DNA from: Endothia cerciana
Taxonomy: Eukaryota; Ascomycota; Sordariomycetes; Diaporthales; Cryphonectriaceae
NCBI GenBank assembly: GCA_026119935.1
Contig: JALRMH010000052.1
Span: 1-64,000, forward strand
Length of the DNA stretch: 64,000 bases
Reading direction: 5' to 3'
The position numbers and the translations under genes are program-made. The notes beneath the pieces are model-generated. The model saw nothing but the letters and a program-made list of their open reading frames with translations, did not search any database and had not been told where the DNA came from. Below, in pieces: positions 30,441 through 42,790 of the stretch (positions are counted from its first letter, which is position 1; each line of letters begins with the position of its first letter).

Positions 30441-32764
30441 ATAGGGCTTCAGTAGGAGCCATCCAATTTCAGGGTTTCACTCGCAACCCCGATGGCTCTT
30501 GCAAATCAGTGAATCATTAGAAAAATGTTTGCGTTGTCAGAGACTAGCATTTCAACATCCCTCATGACGAGTTCATGCTTTCTCTGCTACGGACGGCTAT
30601 CGTACAAAGCCCGAATATGGAGAATAAATCCCCGGAAGTCTATTTTATCACTGCTACCGAAAGTTTTGTTTTTGTATACAAATGGCACACATACCGGACA
30701 GGCACATGTCAGCGGACCGACACACGCAGCGAACAGCCACACGCACCGGACAGCCACCAACGGGACACTGGACAGACACGGGTGAACCAAGTCCCCATGT
30801 ACTATCTTCTTTTGTACGATTTCTCAGTGATACGACTAATCTCTGCGGGTTATTATCATCTTTAGATTCGGGAGCCAGCGTCAGAGAACCCATAGATTCC
30901 CTTGCCACCATTCTCTATCGGAAAGGAATAGACAGATTGACGTCTTTAGACGCGTGATCTTCTCACCTGGTTGGTTCGTTTGAGACATGTCTTTTGGAAT
31001 GGAACCGGCGTAAACAGTCCATTTCCCAAAGACGACTTCGTAAACGCTGTGGAGGGCTAAGCAAGGCAGCGCCCGTACGAACTTCTCAACCCCTGGGGTC
31101 AGCTCGGATGCTACCCACTGAGGACTGCTGGCACGCAGTACTCATGGAGCAGGATGAAATGAAAACCAAAATATTAAAAGACAAAAAAAAGGACTTAGCA
31201 ACAACCACAAGGTCTTCAATCGTGTAAGGTTGATCCTTGCGAGCTGTTGTAGGTCAACTCTTCGCAGAACGCGAAGGGCCCGGTCGAAGCATGCTATAAA
31301 TGGAGGAACAATGAGAGATCCAAAGGCGGTGCAAACGAAGTCCTAGTGAAGGACGCTCATGTATCACCGTATGTTTCCTTTAGTAGCTTTCTTTTTGGTT
31401 GGGGGTTTTTTTTTAGGGGAGGGCATGGGGGAGGTTCTTTTAGGGTTTCTGGTTGGGTTTTTTTTATATTTTTTTTTTCGGCGGGAGGGTTAGGCATTGG
31501 CAGTTTTCATAGTAATTCCCATTTTTCTCGGGATAGGCTGTCTCCGTGAGTTCAAAGCGTGCCAGTAAACAATAAGTTTCTCCGTGTGGAGTTGTACCAA
31601 TGCATGCCTTTAATCTTGATGCCGCCCAGCAGTCCAGTTCCGATGGCCGCCGTGTAGTCCACGATCAAACCCAAAGGCATTATCGTCCTGATACACACTA
31701 ATCCTCAAGGAATGCTTCTTACCAGTTGGGCTCTTCCAGATTCATATATCACGTAGCTTCTCGAAGAATGTAATGCCATATAAGATTGGGAAATATCCTA
31801 TTGAGAAAGATTCTATACAACAACGGGTTGCCTCGATTCGGTTATTGGTGTCTCTGGCTCCAACCTCGTTTACACAAATTTGGCACCCTGCCTCAGCTTC
31901 TATACGTAGCAATTTATAATGCTACAAGACGTGTTATCCATCATCTAAGAGTCATTCGCAGGAAGCTCTCCTCGAGATTCATGTCGGACTTCGATAGTGG
32001 TACGGGACGACGTGTCTGGTGAAGAAGGGTGGCAGCCAGTGGTCTGGTTCTAACCTACATGAGTCTGTATGGAGAGTTCTTTTGACAGGAGGATATCATT
32101 AACCAGATAGTCCTGTTAAATTTGAGCTCGGCCTTGAAAATTGTTCTTACAGGACCTGGAGATAGTTGGGTTGATACTAACACGTCGTGAGTACCTGTGC
32201 CCGGTCTCCATCCTCAGCCACTACCGGATTACCATCTATCGGCAAACACTAGACAGCAGCTTAGGTATCTAGCAGGTAGGTTGTAACAATGGAAAACGGA
32301 AGGTGGGCGTCAACACATATACTGATCCTTGAATTTCTTCCTGTCAAGGCTGCAGTCACCAGCCTACGGTCGTGAGGCACATGCAGGATCGATCTCAAAC
32401 GAGCTCACAGTAACTAACCACATCACCTCTCCTGTTATCGCCTATCTAGGTGAGGCCATCTTACCATCCCGAATCTCTTTCCATAGTATTTAGAGTCAGA
32501 TGCACATCAAAAAAGTTAAGCCTACCTTTACACATCAAGCCGGGCATACGAATCTACACATAGGTTTATATCCTCGAAGTATTGTTTATATATTTTGTGT
32601 CTAAGCAGGCAAATAAGCTCGTATTGGTCTAGGCCAAACTTGGCTGGGGTATGTGTGGCAAACGCCACAGCGCGTCCAGGTGTGGGATCGGGCAAGGGCC
32701 TCTCACTGTGGGGTTGTGGATGGACCCAGGCACGTGCCAGGCCCTTAATTTCTAGCGCACCTGT
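30441..32764. other. No supported gene
   Basis: This is 2.3 kb without a recognisable gene. A G/T-homopolymer-rich patch lies at about 31395-31490, and a CCGGACAG/CCGACACACG-type degenerate repeat lies at about 30695-30775. Frames such as 31786-32022 (+) have no domain. Confidence 0.45.
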
Positions 32765-32863
32765 GAGCACCCCCAGCATGGAGCACCCCGTCGTGCCCAT
32801 CTCGGAGCACCCCAGAGCACCCCAGCTTTTGGTGGAGAGCACCCCAGCTTTTGAGCACCCAGG
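32765..32863. repeat. GAGCACCCC minisatellite
   Basis: Six copies of GAGCACCC(C) begin at 32765, 32781, 32805, 32815, 32837 and 32853, several extended to GAGCACCCCAGCTTTT. The array ends about 285 bp upstream of the start of the sugar transporter gene at 33147. Confidence 0.85.
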
Positions 32864-33048
32864 TTTTACCCCAGCTATTAATGCACCAATAGCAGCGGGT
32901 CGCTGCCCACATAAGATTCCTTCGCGCCAAAAGAACTCGAGGTCATTGGTGCGCTTCCGCATGGTCACTGGGCTGTCTCTGCCCGGCCCGAATAGACCCA
33001 TATTCACTTCGTCCTTCTGCTCCGATGTAGTACTGAAAAAGGACCTTT

Positions 33049-33054
33049 TATAAG
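33049..33054 (+). promoter_or_regulatory. TATA-like box for the sugar transporter
   Basis: TATAAG within TTTTATAAG lies 98 bp before the start codon at 33147. Confidence 0.45.
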
Positions 33055-33146
33055 ATCCTGCCAACCCCCCATTTCAATTCGCTTGGGTGGTTCGTCTTTG
33101 CTCTTCGCACTCTTCTTGTTACACAGACATCACAAGGAATCTGACC

Positions 33147-35041
33147 ATGTTGTCAGCTAACGTCGAGCCAGAGAAGGAGTCGCACCAGGGTGACGGTCAT
33201 GTCGCGGTTGAGGACCTCAAGGAGGAGAAGGATATTCTTCATTCCGAGGTCTTGGGCGACCCGGGCCTTATGAGTGAGGCCTTCCATGGCGAGAACCGCG
33301 AACATGAGATGGGCATGTGGGAGGCGGTGAAGAGCCATCCTGCGGCTTGCATTTGGGCCTTCATCTTCTGCTTCACTATTGTTAGTGACTCTGGCGCATT
33401 CAATGCCAAATCCCCACATCGACCCGAAAAACTCGAGCTGATCCCGACCAGGTCATGGAGTCGTTCGACATGTTTCTGAACGGCAACTTTGTCGCCCTTC
33501 CCGCCTTTCAGAAAAGATACGGTGTCCTCGTCGATGGAGCGTACTCCATTCCCACCCGATGGCAGAGTGCCCTCTTCCAGGCCGGTCAATGTGGTGCTTT
33601 TGTCGGTGTCTTTCTGGCGGGACCCATCACCAACCGTCTCGGCTATCGCTGGACTACCATATTGGCGCTGATTCTCATGAACGCCACCATTTTCATTTCC
33701 TTCTTTGTGAGTAAATCGGCTCCGTTGTCGGGAGTGTTACCTGACCACATCCACCTAGGCGGACTCACTCGCCGTCCTTGTCATCGGACAGGCATTTGAA
33801 GGCGTCCCTTGGGGATTCTTCATTGCAAACTCACCCGCCTACGCTAGCGAGGTTGTTCCTCTCGCCCTTCGAGGTGCCTGCACGGCTACTCTTCAAATGA
33901 GCTGGTCTATCGGTAGTATCATTGTCGCCGCTGCCACGTACGGCTACAATCAGCGACCCGATCAGTGGTCTTGGCGAGTACCTCTTGCCTTGCAATGGAT
34001 CTTTCCTGTGAGTCTCCTTCAGGCCTTGTCCCTTCTATGTTCCACGACTGACTCCTCTAGACCCCGCTTCTGATTCTCGTCTTCCTCGCCCCCGAATCTC
34101 CTTGGTGGCTTGCGCGACGCGGACGCAAAGAAGAGGCCCTCCGCTCCGTCGAGCGCCTCGGCGGCAAAAACAAACAAAATGCTCACGAGCAACTTGCCAT
34201 GATAGAGCGAACCATTGAGATCGAAACTCACTTGGGTGGCGCCCCTTCCCTCCTCGATCTTGTCAAGGGTACCGATCTTAGGCGAACAATTATCACCTGT
34301 TTAATGTACGCATCACAGAACTTTGCCGGCAACCTGATTGCCAATCAGGCAACTTTCTTCTTTGAGCGTGAGTACCCCCTCGCCTTTTTCTTTTTTTTTT
34401 CTTAACAAGAAAAAACCCAAAAAAAAAAACCGAGATTGGGATGACTGACTCCCCGTTTAGAGGCCGGCATGTCGACAGACTTTGCTTTCAAGCTTAACCT
34501 GATCAATTCCTGTCTTCAGTTCGTTGCCAACGGGTTGTCTTGGTTCCTTTCCAGCTGGTTCGGCCGTCGAACCATTTATCTCTGGGGCACAGCCACCAAC
34601 ATCGTTTTTCTCTTCATTCTCGGCATCTGCGCCTCTGTCCCACAAAGCGTGTCGACAAACTATGCCCAAGCCTGTCTCGGTGTCATCATCTCCTTCGTTT
34701 TTGCCGGTACCCTTGGGCCAATCTCTTACTCCATCATTGCCGAGACGTCCTCAGTCCGCCTTCGCGCTTTGAGCACCGGTGTCGGTCGTGCCGCCTATTA
34801 CGTTGCAGAAATTCCCATGATCTACTTGGCCTCGCAGATGCTCAACTCGAGCGGATGGAATCTCGCAGGCAAGTGTGGTTACGTCTGGGGATGTACCGCT
34901 GTCGTCTGCTGGTTCTCAGCCTACTTCTTCCTTCCAGAGCTCAAGCACCGCTCCTACCGTGAGATAGATATCTTGTTCAACCGCAAGGTCCCCGCCAGGA
35001 AGTTCAAGTCGACCATAATCGATGTCAAGGACAACGAGTAA
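33147..35041 (+). CDS. MFS alpha-glucoside/maltose-type sugar transporter, 541 aa, five exons
   Basis: This is a sugar-porter family MFS permease, plasma membrane, H+ symport expected. Exons are 33147-33380, 33452-33706, 33759-34007, 34061-34367 and 34461-35041 (1,626 nt, one frame). Introns are 52-93 bp and all GT-AG. The last intron holds T- and A-homopolymer runs. The N-terminus is acidic and hydrophilic. ESFDMFLNGNFVALPAFQKR, GQAFEGVPWGFF, PESPWWLARRGR and ELKHRSYREIDILF are typical of fungal maltose/alpha-glucoside permeases (MAL11/AGT1-like). I chose the start at 33147 because an upstream in-frame ATG at 33087 lies within the apparent leader and adds no family-like sequence. The exact sugar is not predictable. 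It is not next to an obvious glucosidase gene. Confidence 0.93.
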
Positions 35042-35689
35042 ACGGATCGTGATGGGACAAGTAGAAATAGAGCACTTTGCAAGCTTCTGCAGCGTGATAG
35101 CCTAAAACAGACTATATTTTCAGTGGTGTAGGAGGTTAAGCTCTGAACCTAGTCTCTATGATTGAACAGTCTTCTATTAAGCAAAGTATTGGCTTTCAGG
35201 ACCTAGACTCCACGTCCTGTTGTCCTGTTAACCTGTTCTGTGACCTGCACGCTGAATGAGTTGAATAGTGTATTGCCTGTGCTGGAACCCTGCCTCTATT
35301 TTCTTCAATTTTCAGCTCAAAGCTTCCCTGATGAGCAGTTTGCGTGGGGGCCCCAATGTTCAATGTAGTCGGCGTGACCACTGAGGCACATCATGCTGGT
35401 GAATTCACTCCAGTCCAATCTAATCCAGTTTTCTGTTAAGTTACGCAAACGTGAAACAGGAATGTAGGACAGGTATGTAGTATGGGGGCTTCTCATTAGG
35501 GATCCCCATTAGCTCCACTTAACAAGAGCATTTACGCACGCCCGAGGCCCCTCAAAAGTCTGTGTACACCCGATCCCACCACATGATTTAAAGTGCTTGC
35601 ATGCAACCCCCTTCTTTCATTTTTCTCCCTCTTTACACATTACTATGGCTTCACATCATTGAATTTTATTGAATCCATTAGCTCTTCAA
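35042..35689. other. Intergenic 3' of the sugar transporter
   Basis: This holds the 3' region of the transporter gene and non-coding sequence up to the transposase fragment. There is no gene signal. Confidence 0.45.
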
Positions 35690-35997
35690 GAGGCGAACAC
35701 AATGAACTTACTCCGGAGCACAGGGCTGTAAGTTTGATAGCTCTAGACCTAGGTTTCTCAAAAGCCTGGGTTGCACAGCGATTCCACTTGTCACGAACTC
35801 TAGTGTGCAACACAGTTACTCCCTGGCAACAACACTACACACTCGATTCTCGACCCTGTTCTGGTCGTCGACGGGTCACAACATCATCTGACGACCACTA
35901 TGTCAAGTTAACTGTTCGTCGTTGCCCCCGAGACTCATGGAATTCTGTACTATTGAGGACGGGGGTACACATTGGTAAGACTACCTTGAAGAGATGA
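35690..35997 (+). pseudogene. Tc1-like transposase N-terminal fragment
   Basis: About 100 codons encode the DNA-binding half of a Tc1/mariner transposase. A first helix-turn-helix (LTPEHRAVSLIALDLGFSKA, then VAQRFHLSRTLV) is followed by the GRP-like linker (CSGRRRVTT) and the start of the second HTH (RRCPRDSW). The DDE/D catalytic domain and the terminal inverted repeats are absent. It is a dead fragment. Confidence 0.75.
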
Positions 35998-36930
35998 TTG
36001 AGACCTAAAGGATCTTCTTTAGATGTGCTGTAAGAAAGATACCTTTGAATCGTATAGATGTACGAAGTAGATTGAAGTTTGTTTCGTTACTAGCATGCAT
36101 ATATACACTTGCCGTGAGTACTGAAAGTCGGTAGCTCATACCCCCTGCTCGTGATAAAATCACCAATGTCTTTGCCCAGGCTTTGTGGTTTTGCTTTATC
36201 AACTTCTTGCTTACGTCTGGCCTAGCCGCCGCATCAGGGAGCCATGTGTTACTAGCTGAAACGACCAACAACATCGTAGATGGGGGCCATTAGGGAAGGA
36301 ATGCAGACGGACCGGAAAAGGTAGGCACGTAGTCCATGCAGGGACTTCAGCTAGATTAGGGAAGGTATGCTGTCTATAGCGCTACCTACACACTAACATT
36401 TGTACTGGAACCCTGAGATCAAGAGGGAAAATCTCCTGCATCCTTGGATAAATCTTTACCTTGATCATCTTCTCCATACGCTCCAAGTTCCGGACTATAT
36501 CCCTCACCAACTAGAGTTCCGTCGGAACATTCTTGCCAACTATTTTGCTCTGCGCCACGCTAGGCACATTGACCTGTGCTAAATCTATTCCTAGGCGAAA
36601 TCGAACCCCTTTGCGATATGGCATCAATGAGACCGGTATCATCATTATCTACGGCCCTAGTGTCAACATGCACGGCCTCAGTATTGCCATATCCAACTCA
36701 AGCATTAATATCATCGCCCATAGAAACGCTTAGATAACGCTGTTGAGGAGATACCCTCAGCAATCTCACCATCAGTATCCTCAACATCACTATGTCCCAT
36801 GGGACACACTCCGGAAATCGCGGAAGAGCAAGTCTTAACAGGTGTGGATACGCAAGAAGCCAAGCCGCCGATACTCAAAGACCCCTGGTGCCAGTTCAGC
36901 CAGAGGTTGGCACTTTCATCCGCAGAAGCT
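35998..36930. other. No confident gene
   Basis: A few short + frames (36400-36582 and 36533-36733) are open but not recognisable. The last 100 bp may already belong to the DUF3433 relic. Confidence 0.4.
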
Positions 36931-37460
36931 CATCTCCACCATCCCGGTCATCATGGAGTCCAGCGTACCTAAATCGGCGTACTATCCTCGCCGTAGGTGC
37001 AGCATCCATTCATCCTCCTCGCTATCGCAATCGAGGTCCTGCAGTGGGTCTTTAATCAGAACCGCGGCCTGGCTACAAGCAGCCAGAAACTTCAATACCT
37101 CTGGTCTCTTGGCCCAACCGCCGTCCTGACAGTCCTTGCAGCGATATTGGAACGAATTGTCTTTCAAGCCTCAGTGCTAGCACCCTGGGCATGTATGCGC
37201 AGCGGCGCAGTAAGCGTAGAGTGCTCCGTCCTCTTGGACTATACGTCGATGATGCAGCCTAAGTTCTGGTGCGCTCGCTGCGAAACCGCGATCGGATGGT
37301 GGCCGTAGGTGTGGGTATAGCGCTGGTTATCCAAGTGGAGATCATCTTCTCGACCGATCTCATCGCCCTCATGCCAACGATATGGTTGACTCGTCTTTCT
37401 CCATTACGCTTACGACCTGCGTCGGCTTCCAGGAGGGCGTCAGGTAGTCCGTGACGTTTG
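36930..37460 (+). pseudogene. DUF3433-family membrane protein pseudogene
   Basis: Between about 37000 and 37265 one frame encodes a membrane segment (PFILLAIAIEVLQ), then the family-typical block LWSLGPTAVLTVLAAILERI, LAPWACM and LLDYTS. The frame then shifts by one at about 37265. The next frame continues with RSLRNRDRMVAVGVGIALV and a second hydrophobic segment containing FSTDLI, up to 37454. This order matches fungal DUF3433 proteins, large multi-pass membrane proteins of unknown function. Only one repeat-sized piece is left, without start or end. It is broken by the frameshift. Confidence 0.65.
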
Positions 37461-39394
37461 TGACGGTGAGGAAGATCTTGTATTCTGGTACTAGTTAGTG
37501 CCCTAGTAGTTCTTATTTGTCCACATTCTTTTCAGGGCGTCCAGCCCTTTCCGTAGGACACGCCAAGCCTCGGTCAGGCACTTGAGAATAGAATTGGCCA
37601 GAACCTTTCGCTCGTCGGCGGATAAGGAACCTATTAAAGTCCTTAAATTATCCTCCGTCACGTAGAGAGCGACGAACAGGGATCATATATAGCAAGCATC
37701 CCGGATGACTCCATACAAGAGGAAGTATATGCTACCGGCAGTCATTCTGTGGATTCACTGCTGTGGATTCACTACATTGACCACTCTTTTGTGCATCCAC
37801 CACATTCACTCTTTGATGGCTTCACTCAAAGGAATGCGATTCACTGTAGGGCCAGAGGCTATATCTAGCCACTCTCTGGCCCCTTTCGATAGTTAGGCTT
37901 CTGCTCTTACAGACAGACCCAATACGAATAGAAACAATACTGTCTACAGATGCAGTACTGCTTCCAACGTGAAGAAAGACCTACCAACACATTCAGTATT
38001 AGATATAAAAGAAAACCAAGGGGCTCTGACTTATGAGTCAGCCTTCATCTATGTCATTGCCTTCCAACTACAAGGCCGAGACACTCCAATGGTTGCCTTG
38101 ATGAGCTATAACCCAGACGAGGGGCCCGGCGTCCCATCTTGTTGTCTCTCCTGCATCCCAGCGCAAACTTTCTTGAGACAACAGCAGCTCCCACATTCTA
38201 AGCGCCGTCTCATACGGGATGTCCCCCCTGCATGAACCTCTTTCTTCTCCCTCAGGCTCGGATGCAATGAAAAGGAACGACAGAACCAACTTCTGATACA
38301 AGAATCTGTTTTCATGGGGCCCGTTATCAGGTATTCGAAGGTCGTAAATTTTGTGCGCTGATTTTACAGTATACCAAAACCTAGCTCAGCTTTTTTTTTT
38401 TTTTTTTTTTCTGAGTATGAGATTGACGTTAGTTGCGTTCACCAAGCCCAGTCCACTAAAATAGGCACTGAGCCCTCCGGTTGTTTGCTGGAGTCCAGTT
38501 GCTTAGCTGACCTCGCAATAAACTCAGCGCGACACTGCATTTGGTCACGCTATGGCTTGTGAAGCAGATCTCCACCCACATACCTGCTGTATTCTTCGAT
38601 TTTGGTCTCGCTGAGCTGCTGGATATGTTGGAACATTGCTTTGCAGATGCTTGAATGTGGTAATGAGCTAGCTTTATCGAACTTCACTCTGATGCTTATC
38701 TTCCCTAGTTCTACTTTTCTCTTAAGTTCAGCGCCATTGTTGCTTAGATATCGGGTAGCTATGGAGTGCCTAGCCAGGCAAATACGATAGCTAGATAAAT
38801 ATCAATAAATCGAAAGAAGAGGGCGATAGATCGTAACAGAGTCTTAGCTAGCCGATATATTTTCTCCGTGGCTGCAGAAGATGTTTGTTTTGCCGCTAAG
38901 CAAGCCTTCTGGTAACGGTTATTACACTAATGTTACCATTGAAAAGTAGCTAGCTGAACATAATATGTGTACTTCAGGCAGTTGTGTTGGGGTAATGATG
39001 TGATGAGGCTGTTGACACGGCCTAGCATGGCCTGGTTTCGGCAGCATGCCCTCAATCAGCAAGCGAATTGCCCAGCCAAAGCGCTCTGCCACACCAATGC
39101 ATGCTCCTGCTCCTTCGCCTGAGTCCAGGGAGCCGCTGAGCCTCCCCCCTGGTTCTCCTGATTGGAGAGCTTTGCCTATATGGAGGGTTGTATTGTTGGC
39201 CGTGCAGCAAGCACACACAGCCAACTGCCAGAACATAACCACATTGAAATTCAGATATCCCTCCCCGCGGCTGCCTCAGGGCTTGGTAGCTCTGGCTTGT
39301 CGATCTTCAACCAACAGACTATGCCAGGAAGAACAAGGCAGAAACAGAGCTAGCGGCTGTTCTCTAAAATCCTCGCAGCAAACAATCGAAGAGA
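37461..39394. other. No supported gene
   Basis: Nearly 2 kb without a recognisable gene. It has a T-run of about 20 at 38391-38410 and a short duplicated CTGTGGATTCACT motif at about 37745-37775. Confidence 0.45.
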
Positions 39395-40985
39395 CTAGAA
39401 ACAGAATGCTTTGCAGCGGATACTCTTTGCGAAAGATGTCGCAGCATCTTCACAGTGATTGGTGATGTTTGTGCCAAAGCAAATGTAGGTAGCCGAATCG
39501 CTATCGTTAATGATAGCCACAAACAGCTTCTCGGCTTAGCCTGCGCATTCTGCCGCCTCCTGGGATCCATCAAGGACCGAAGCTTGAATGGGCGTGAATG
39601 CCAACTGTACGCATATTCGGCCAATATGTTCTACGCCCTCGTTCGCGCTCCTACTCTTGAGAAGCACAACATAGTTTCGTCAGTTCTCCTTGTTGATCGT
39701 AAGGCCATATCAAGGAATAAAGTGGGCCGGGACCCACGAATCGCCAGAATCCTCAGAATGAGGATGTTATCACCAGGACCGATATACGGACTCTTCAGAG
39801 GTCCTCAAGGGTCTGAATCCGATGGACCTCCGAAGGTCTTTGACTATAAATAGAGGCTCTTGACGCCGTTTAGATAGACTGATAGAAATCAAGCAATAGA
39901 TACACTCTTTTGTCTTCAACGCTCCTTGGGACTATACTACGCTACAAGCGCCGGATTATGTGGGTGTTGTCAACCCGCAACATGGAGGGCAGTATAAGCA
40001 GCGGCCCTGAACAGACTCCCTAAGACCAGATCAACTATGCCATGATCAAATCCTGGATATCCTTTTGCCAGAATAAACACAAACATCGATGCAAACCTTC
40101 GCTCACCGAGGTTGTAGAGCAACTTCGAGTAATCGATGTCGATACACTAGACATCATAGAGGCTCCACAGAACTGCGAGTATGTGGCGCTTTCCTATGTC
40201 TGGGGAGCACCATCGCTCCACCCAATACGTTTCCCAAAGCTGTGGGAGATTGCTTCGTAATTACGAAGAGGTTGTGATACAAGTTTCTCTGGGTAGACAA
40301 ATATGTAGGTTTAACATATCCCTTAGCCATCTTGAGCGTCAACTGAGCGATTTGCTAGTGCATCGACCAAAACAGTGTTACCGATAAGCACGATCAAATC
40401 AAAGGCATACACCTCGTATACGGCAATGCAAGACTAACACTGATCGCTGCCGGCGGCGAAGGTTCTGAGTACGGCTTGCCAGGTGTGGGAAGCCGAGAGA
40501 GAATTGAGCAGAATACTCTCTCCATTGGCGACAATCTCTACATCCGGACGCTTTCCCTATGCGTCTCAGGCTTTGGATGCTAGCCGATGGGCAACGCAAG
40601 GCTGGACTCTACAAGAGGGCATATTATCTAACCGGAGAATCATCTTCACAAACTACCGGGTCTCCTAGTGCAACCAGTATGCACTATTCTGAAGCAGTGC
40701 ACTGGCCCTACGAGCTGATGACGCCCAAGTCTTCCCGCTGGTTTCCCAAAATGTGCCCCAACCCCCGTTCCGTCGCCTGACGCTAGATCAGGAATACTAC
40801 AACACACACCGGCCTTTTTTAATCTCTTGAGCATTCTCGTACAGTACAGTAGCCGTACACTGTCTTATTCCACGGATTCTTTGAATGCGTTCCTAGGCAT
40901 TTTATCTATCTTTGCGAGTTGCAATAATCCGATCTACCATGTCTGGGGCGTGCCCCTGGTCTTCCACTATGGTAAGTGAGACCTG
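39395..40985 (+). pseudogene. HET-domain (heterokaryon incompatibility) protein pseudogene
   Basis: The fragment starts with a Cys-containing N-terminal segment (LCERCRSIF ... CAFCRLL at 39440-39560) typical of HET proteins. HET motif 1 (YVALSYVWG) follows at about 40180, and the frame then shifts. The next part reads FLWVDKY, a 54-bp intron (40305-40358), then CIDQN, exactly the expected HET join. ARLTLIAAGG (about 40430) and GWTLQEGILSNRRIIFTN (about 40600-40660) follow, together with a downstream tail (about 40800-40980). At least two frameshifts and several stops interrupt it. HET proteins trigger incompatibility cell death on meeting unlike partners. This copy cannot be active. Confidence 0.8.
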
Positions 40986-42548
40986 AAGCTCAACTGGCAG
41001 CGAAGCTCAACTAGCAGCACCAGCAGCTGTACGACTGGCGGGCTCAGTTCCCCAGCTGGTCCTGAGCGGGATAGCCCGGACCGGTGACCCCGGGACCACA
41101 CGTTTCCTTAGGCAGCCGGAATTGCTTTTACACAAGCCTAGAAAAGGACAGTTGAGGCGAGAAGTCCGAAGTTATCGATCTACAGGACTTCGGTGAAGAA
41201 TAGAGCAAGTACAGTATGTATGCATCTGGGTCGCTATTACTCCGGCTAGGGATATTGGCTGTTGATCTAGAATTCACACGTATCTCCTGGTCAGGTTTTA
41301 GTGGGGCCAGAAACAAGCATATTATTACGGCGAAAAGGGCTTGGGCAAGCGCTCGCTAAATGCCGCCTTTGAAGAAGGAGTATACGCCAAACTACCTCAA
41401 CAAGAATATACCAAGCTAGCATACTTTTTGACATCGATGCCAAAAATTTCGACGTCGTTTCCCTATAGAAAAAATCGCTCCTAGCGATGATGTTCGAAAG
41501 AAATCATTCTAACATCGAGACAACGTTCATCGTACTTGTTCACAGTGAAGATGACTACTACGAGAGAGGTTAGAGGATGTTTTGTTCAGGCCAGCTTCGC
41601 TAAAGCCGACGGCCGCCATGTAGACAGTGGAAGATTAAGCAAGGTGCAGCTGAATATAGCACTCATCGCAGGCGAGCATGAGCATTTTCTGTAGGAAGAA
41701 CATGAAAGGGCAATGGACATCAGGCTAAGCTAGAAGACATGTCTCACAGGAGCTTCGGGGTTTGAAAGCCCCCCCCCCCCAACCTCCCATGTCAATTTAC
41801 TGCTAACAAAGTCCTCTGCAAGCTTTAAAATCCTTCATTGCAGTCGCCATCGTGAAAGCTTGCAACCGGGAACGCATTCAAAGATCTAATATATATATAT
41901 ATATCTATATCTATAAATAAATTATACCAAAAATGCCTGTACTGGTTATTCATCTCTTCGATTGGCTTGAAAAAGGTTGGTTGCTATTTTTCTTGCAACT
42001 TTTTCTGATCTTCCGATCTATTCTATCGATCTTGTCGGATAAATACTCCACAAAATTGGTCGAAAGATAGCAATGAGCACTACCAGCTGTGCTTGGACGC
42101 CTGAGTTGTTGGCCCCCTCCTGGGATAACGGCGAATTTGGAGCATCTAGCAACTTCGAAAGGAGAGAGGAACATTGCTATGGGGGTTGCTATCTCGTTAC
42201 CATTTGTATCCCGGGTCCCTAGTTCCGCAATGTTTCAACTTATCCAGAGCAATACCTCCTTATATATATTGGGTTATTAGTATTAGGAAACCTCAAGAAG
42301 GTGGAAATCTAATACAGCTAGTTGTGCTGTTCTTGATTCAATTAAAGGTTTCTCAATAAGATCCCCCTTTATAAGTAATGAAACCGAGAGCCTTGCGCAT
42401 AGGATGGTTTGCAAGATGAGGGAACCGGCTGCTCGTCGGGGCCAGGCTGCAGAAGCAAAGCCGTGCCGGCATAGAGGTGCTGTCTAGTCGATCTTATCAA
42501 GGTCTGGAAGTCTCCCAGAACAGACCTCGATATCGGCTAGGCATATTT
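40986..42548. other. No supported gene; microsatellite and C-tract
   Basis: An AT dinucleotide run lies at about 41888-41905 and a C-tract at about 41770-41781. The rest shows no coding pattern. Confidence 0.45.
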
Positions 42549-42790
42549 GGATATATGTTGTTGATATTCTTCGAGTCGACTAGACAAAGAAAGACGAGTG
42601 CCTGGGGGCGATAGCAAAGCACTTAGTGCATCTGCTTAAAGAGGCGTATCACTTAAGTATCTGGCTAATATTTATAGAAACCCAGAAAGTTATTCAGCGG
42701 AGAGTTGCCAGGATGATAAAGATCACAGATCAGCCTCTTACTGTAGAGGTAAGTCCATGGTCCGACTATAACAAGCACCTGTGTATCTAA
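42549..42790 (+). pseudogene. Possible NACHT/STAND NTPase relic
   Basis: After a VVDI segment and a stop, about 60 open codons follow from about 42590, with a DEC motif, an amphipathic LVHLLKEAY helix, a hydrophobic WLIFIET strand and RRVARMI. This is the order Walker B - helix - sensor 1 seen in fungal NACHT-type STAND ATPases. A GTAAGT-like donor ends it. The P-loop is not seen. The match is by pattern only and is weak. Confidence 0.28.

Noticed and set aside
31346..31549. Phe/Gly-rich open frame
   Set aside because: It is generated by T and G homopolymer runs.
32528..33064. 178-aa minus and 152-aa plus overlapping frames
   Set aside because: Both are carried by the GAGCACCCC minisatellite and the promoter of the sugar transporter.
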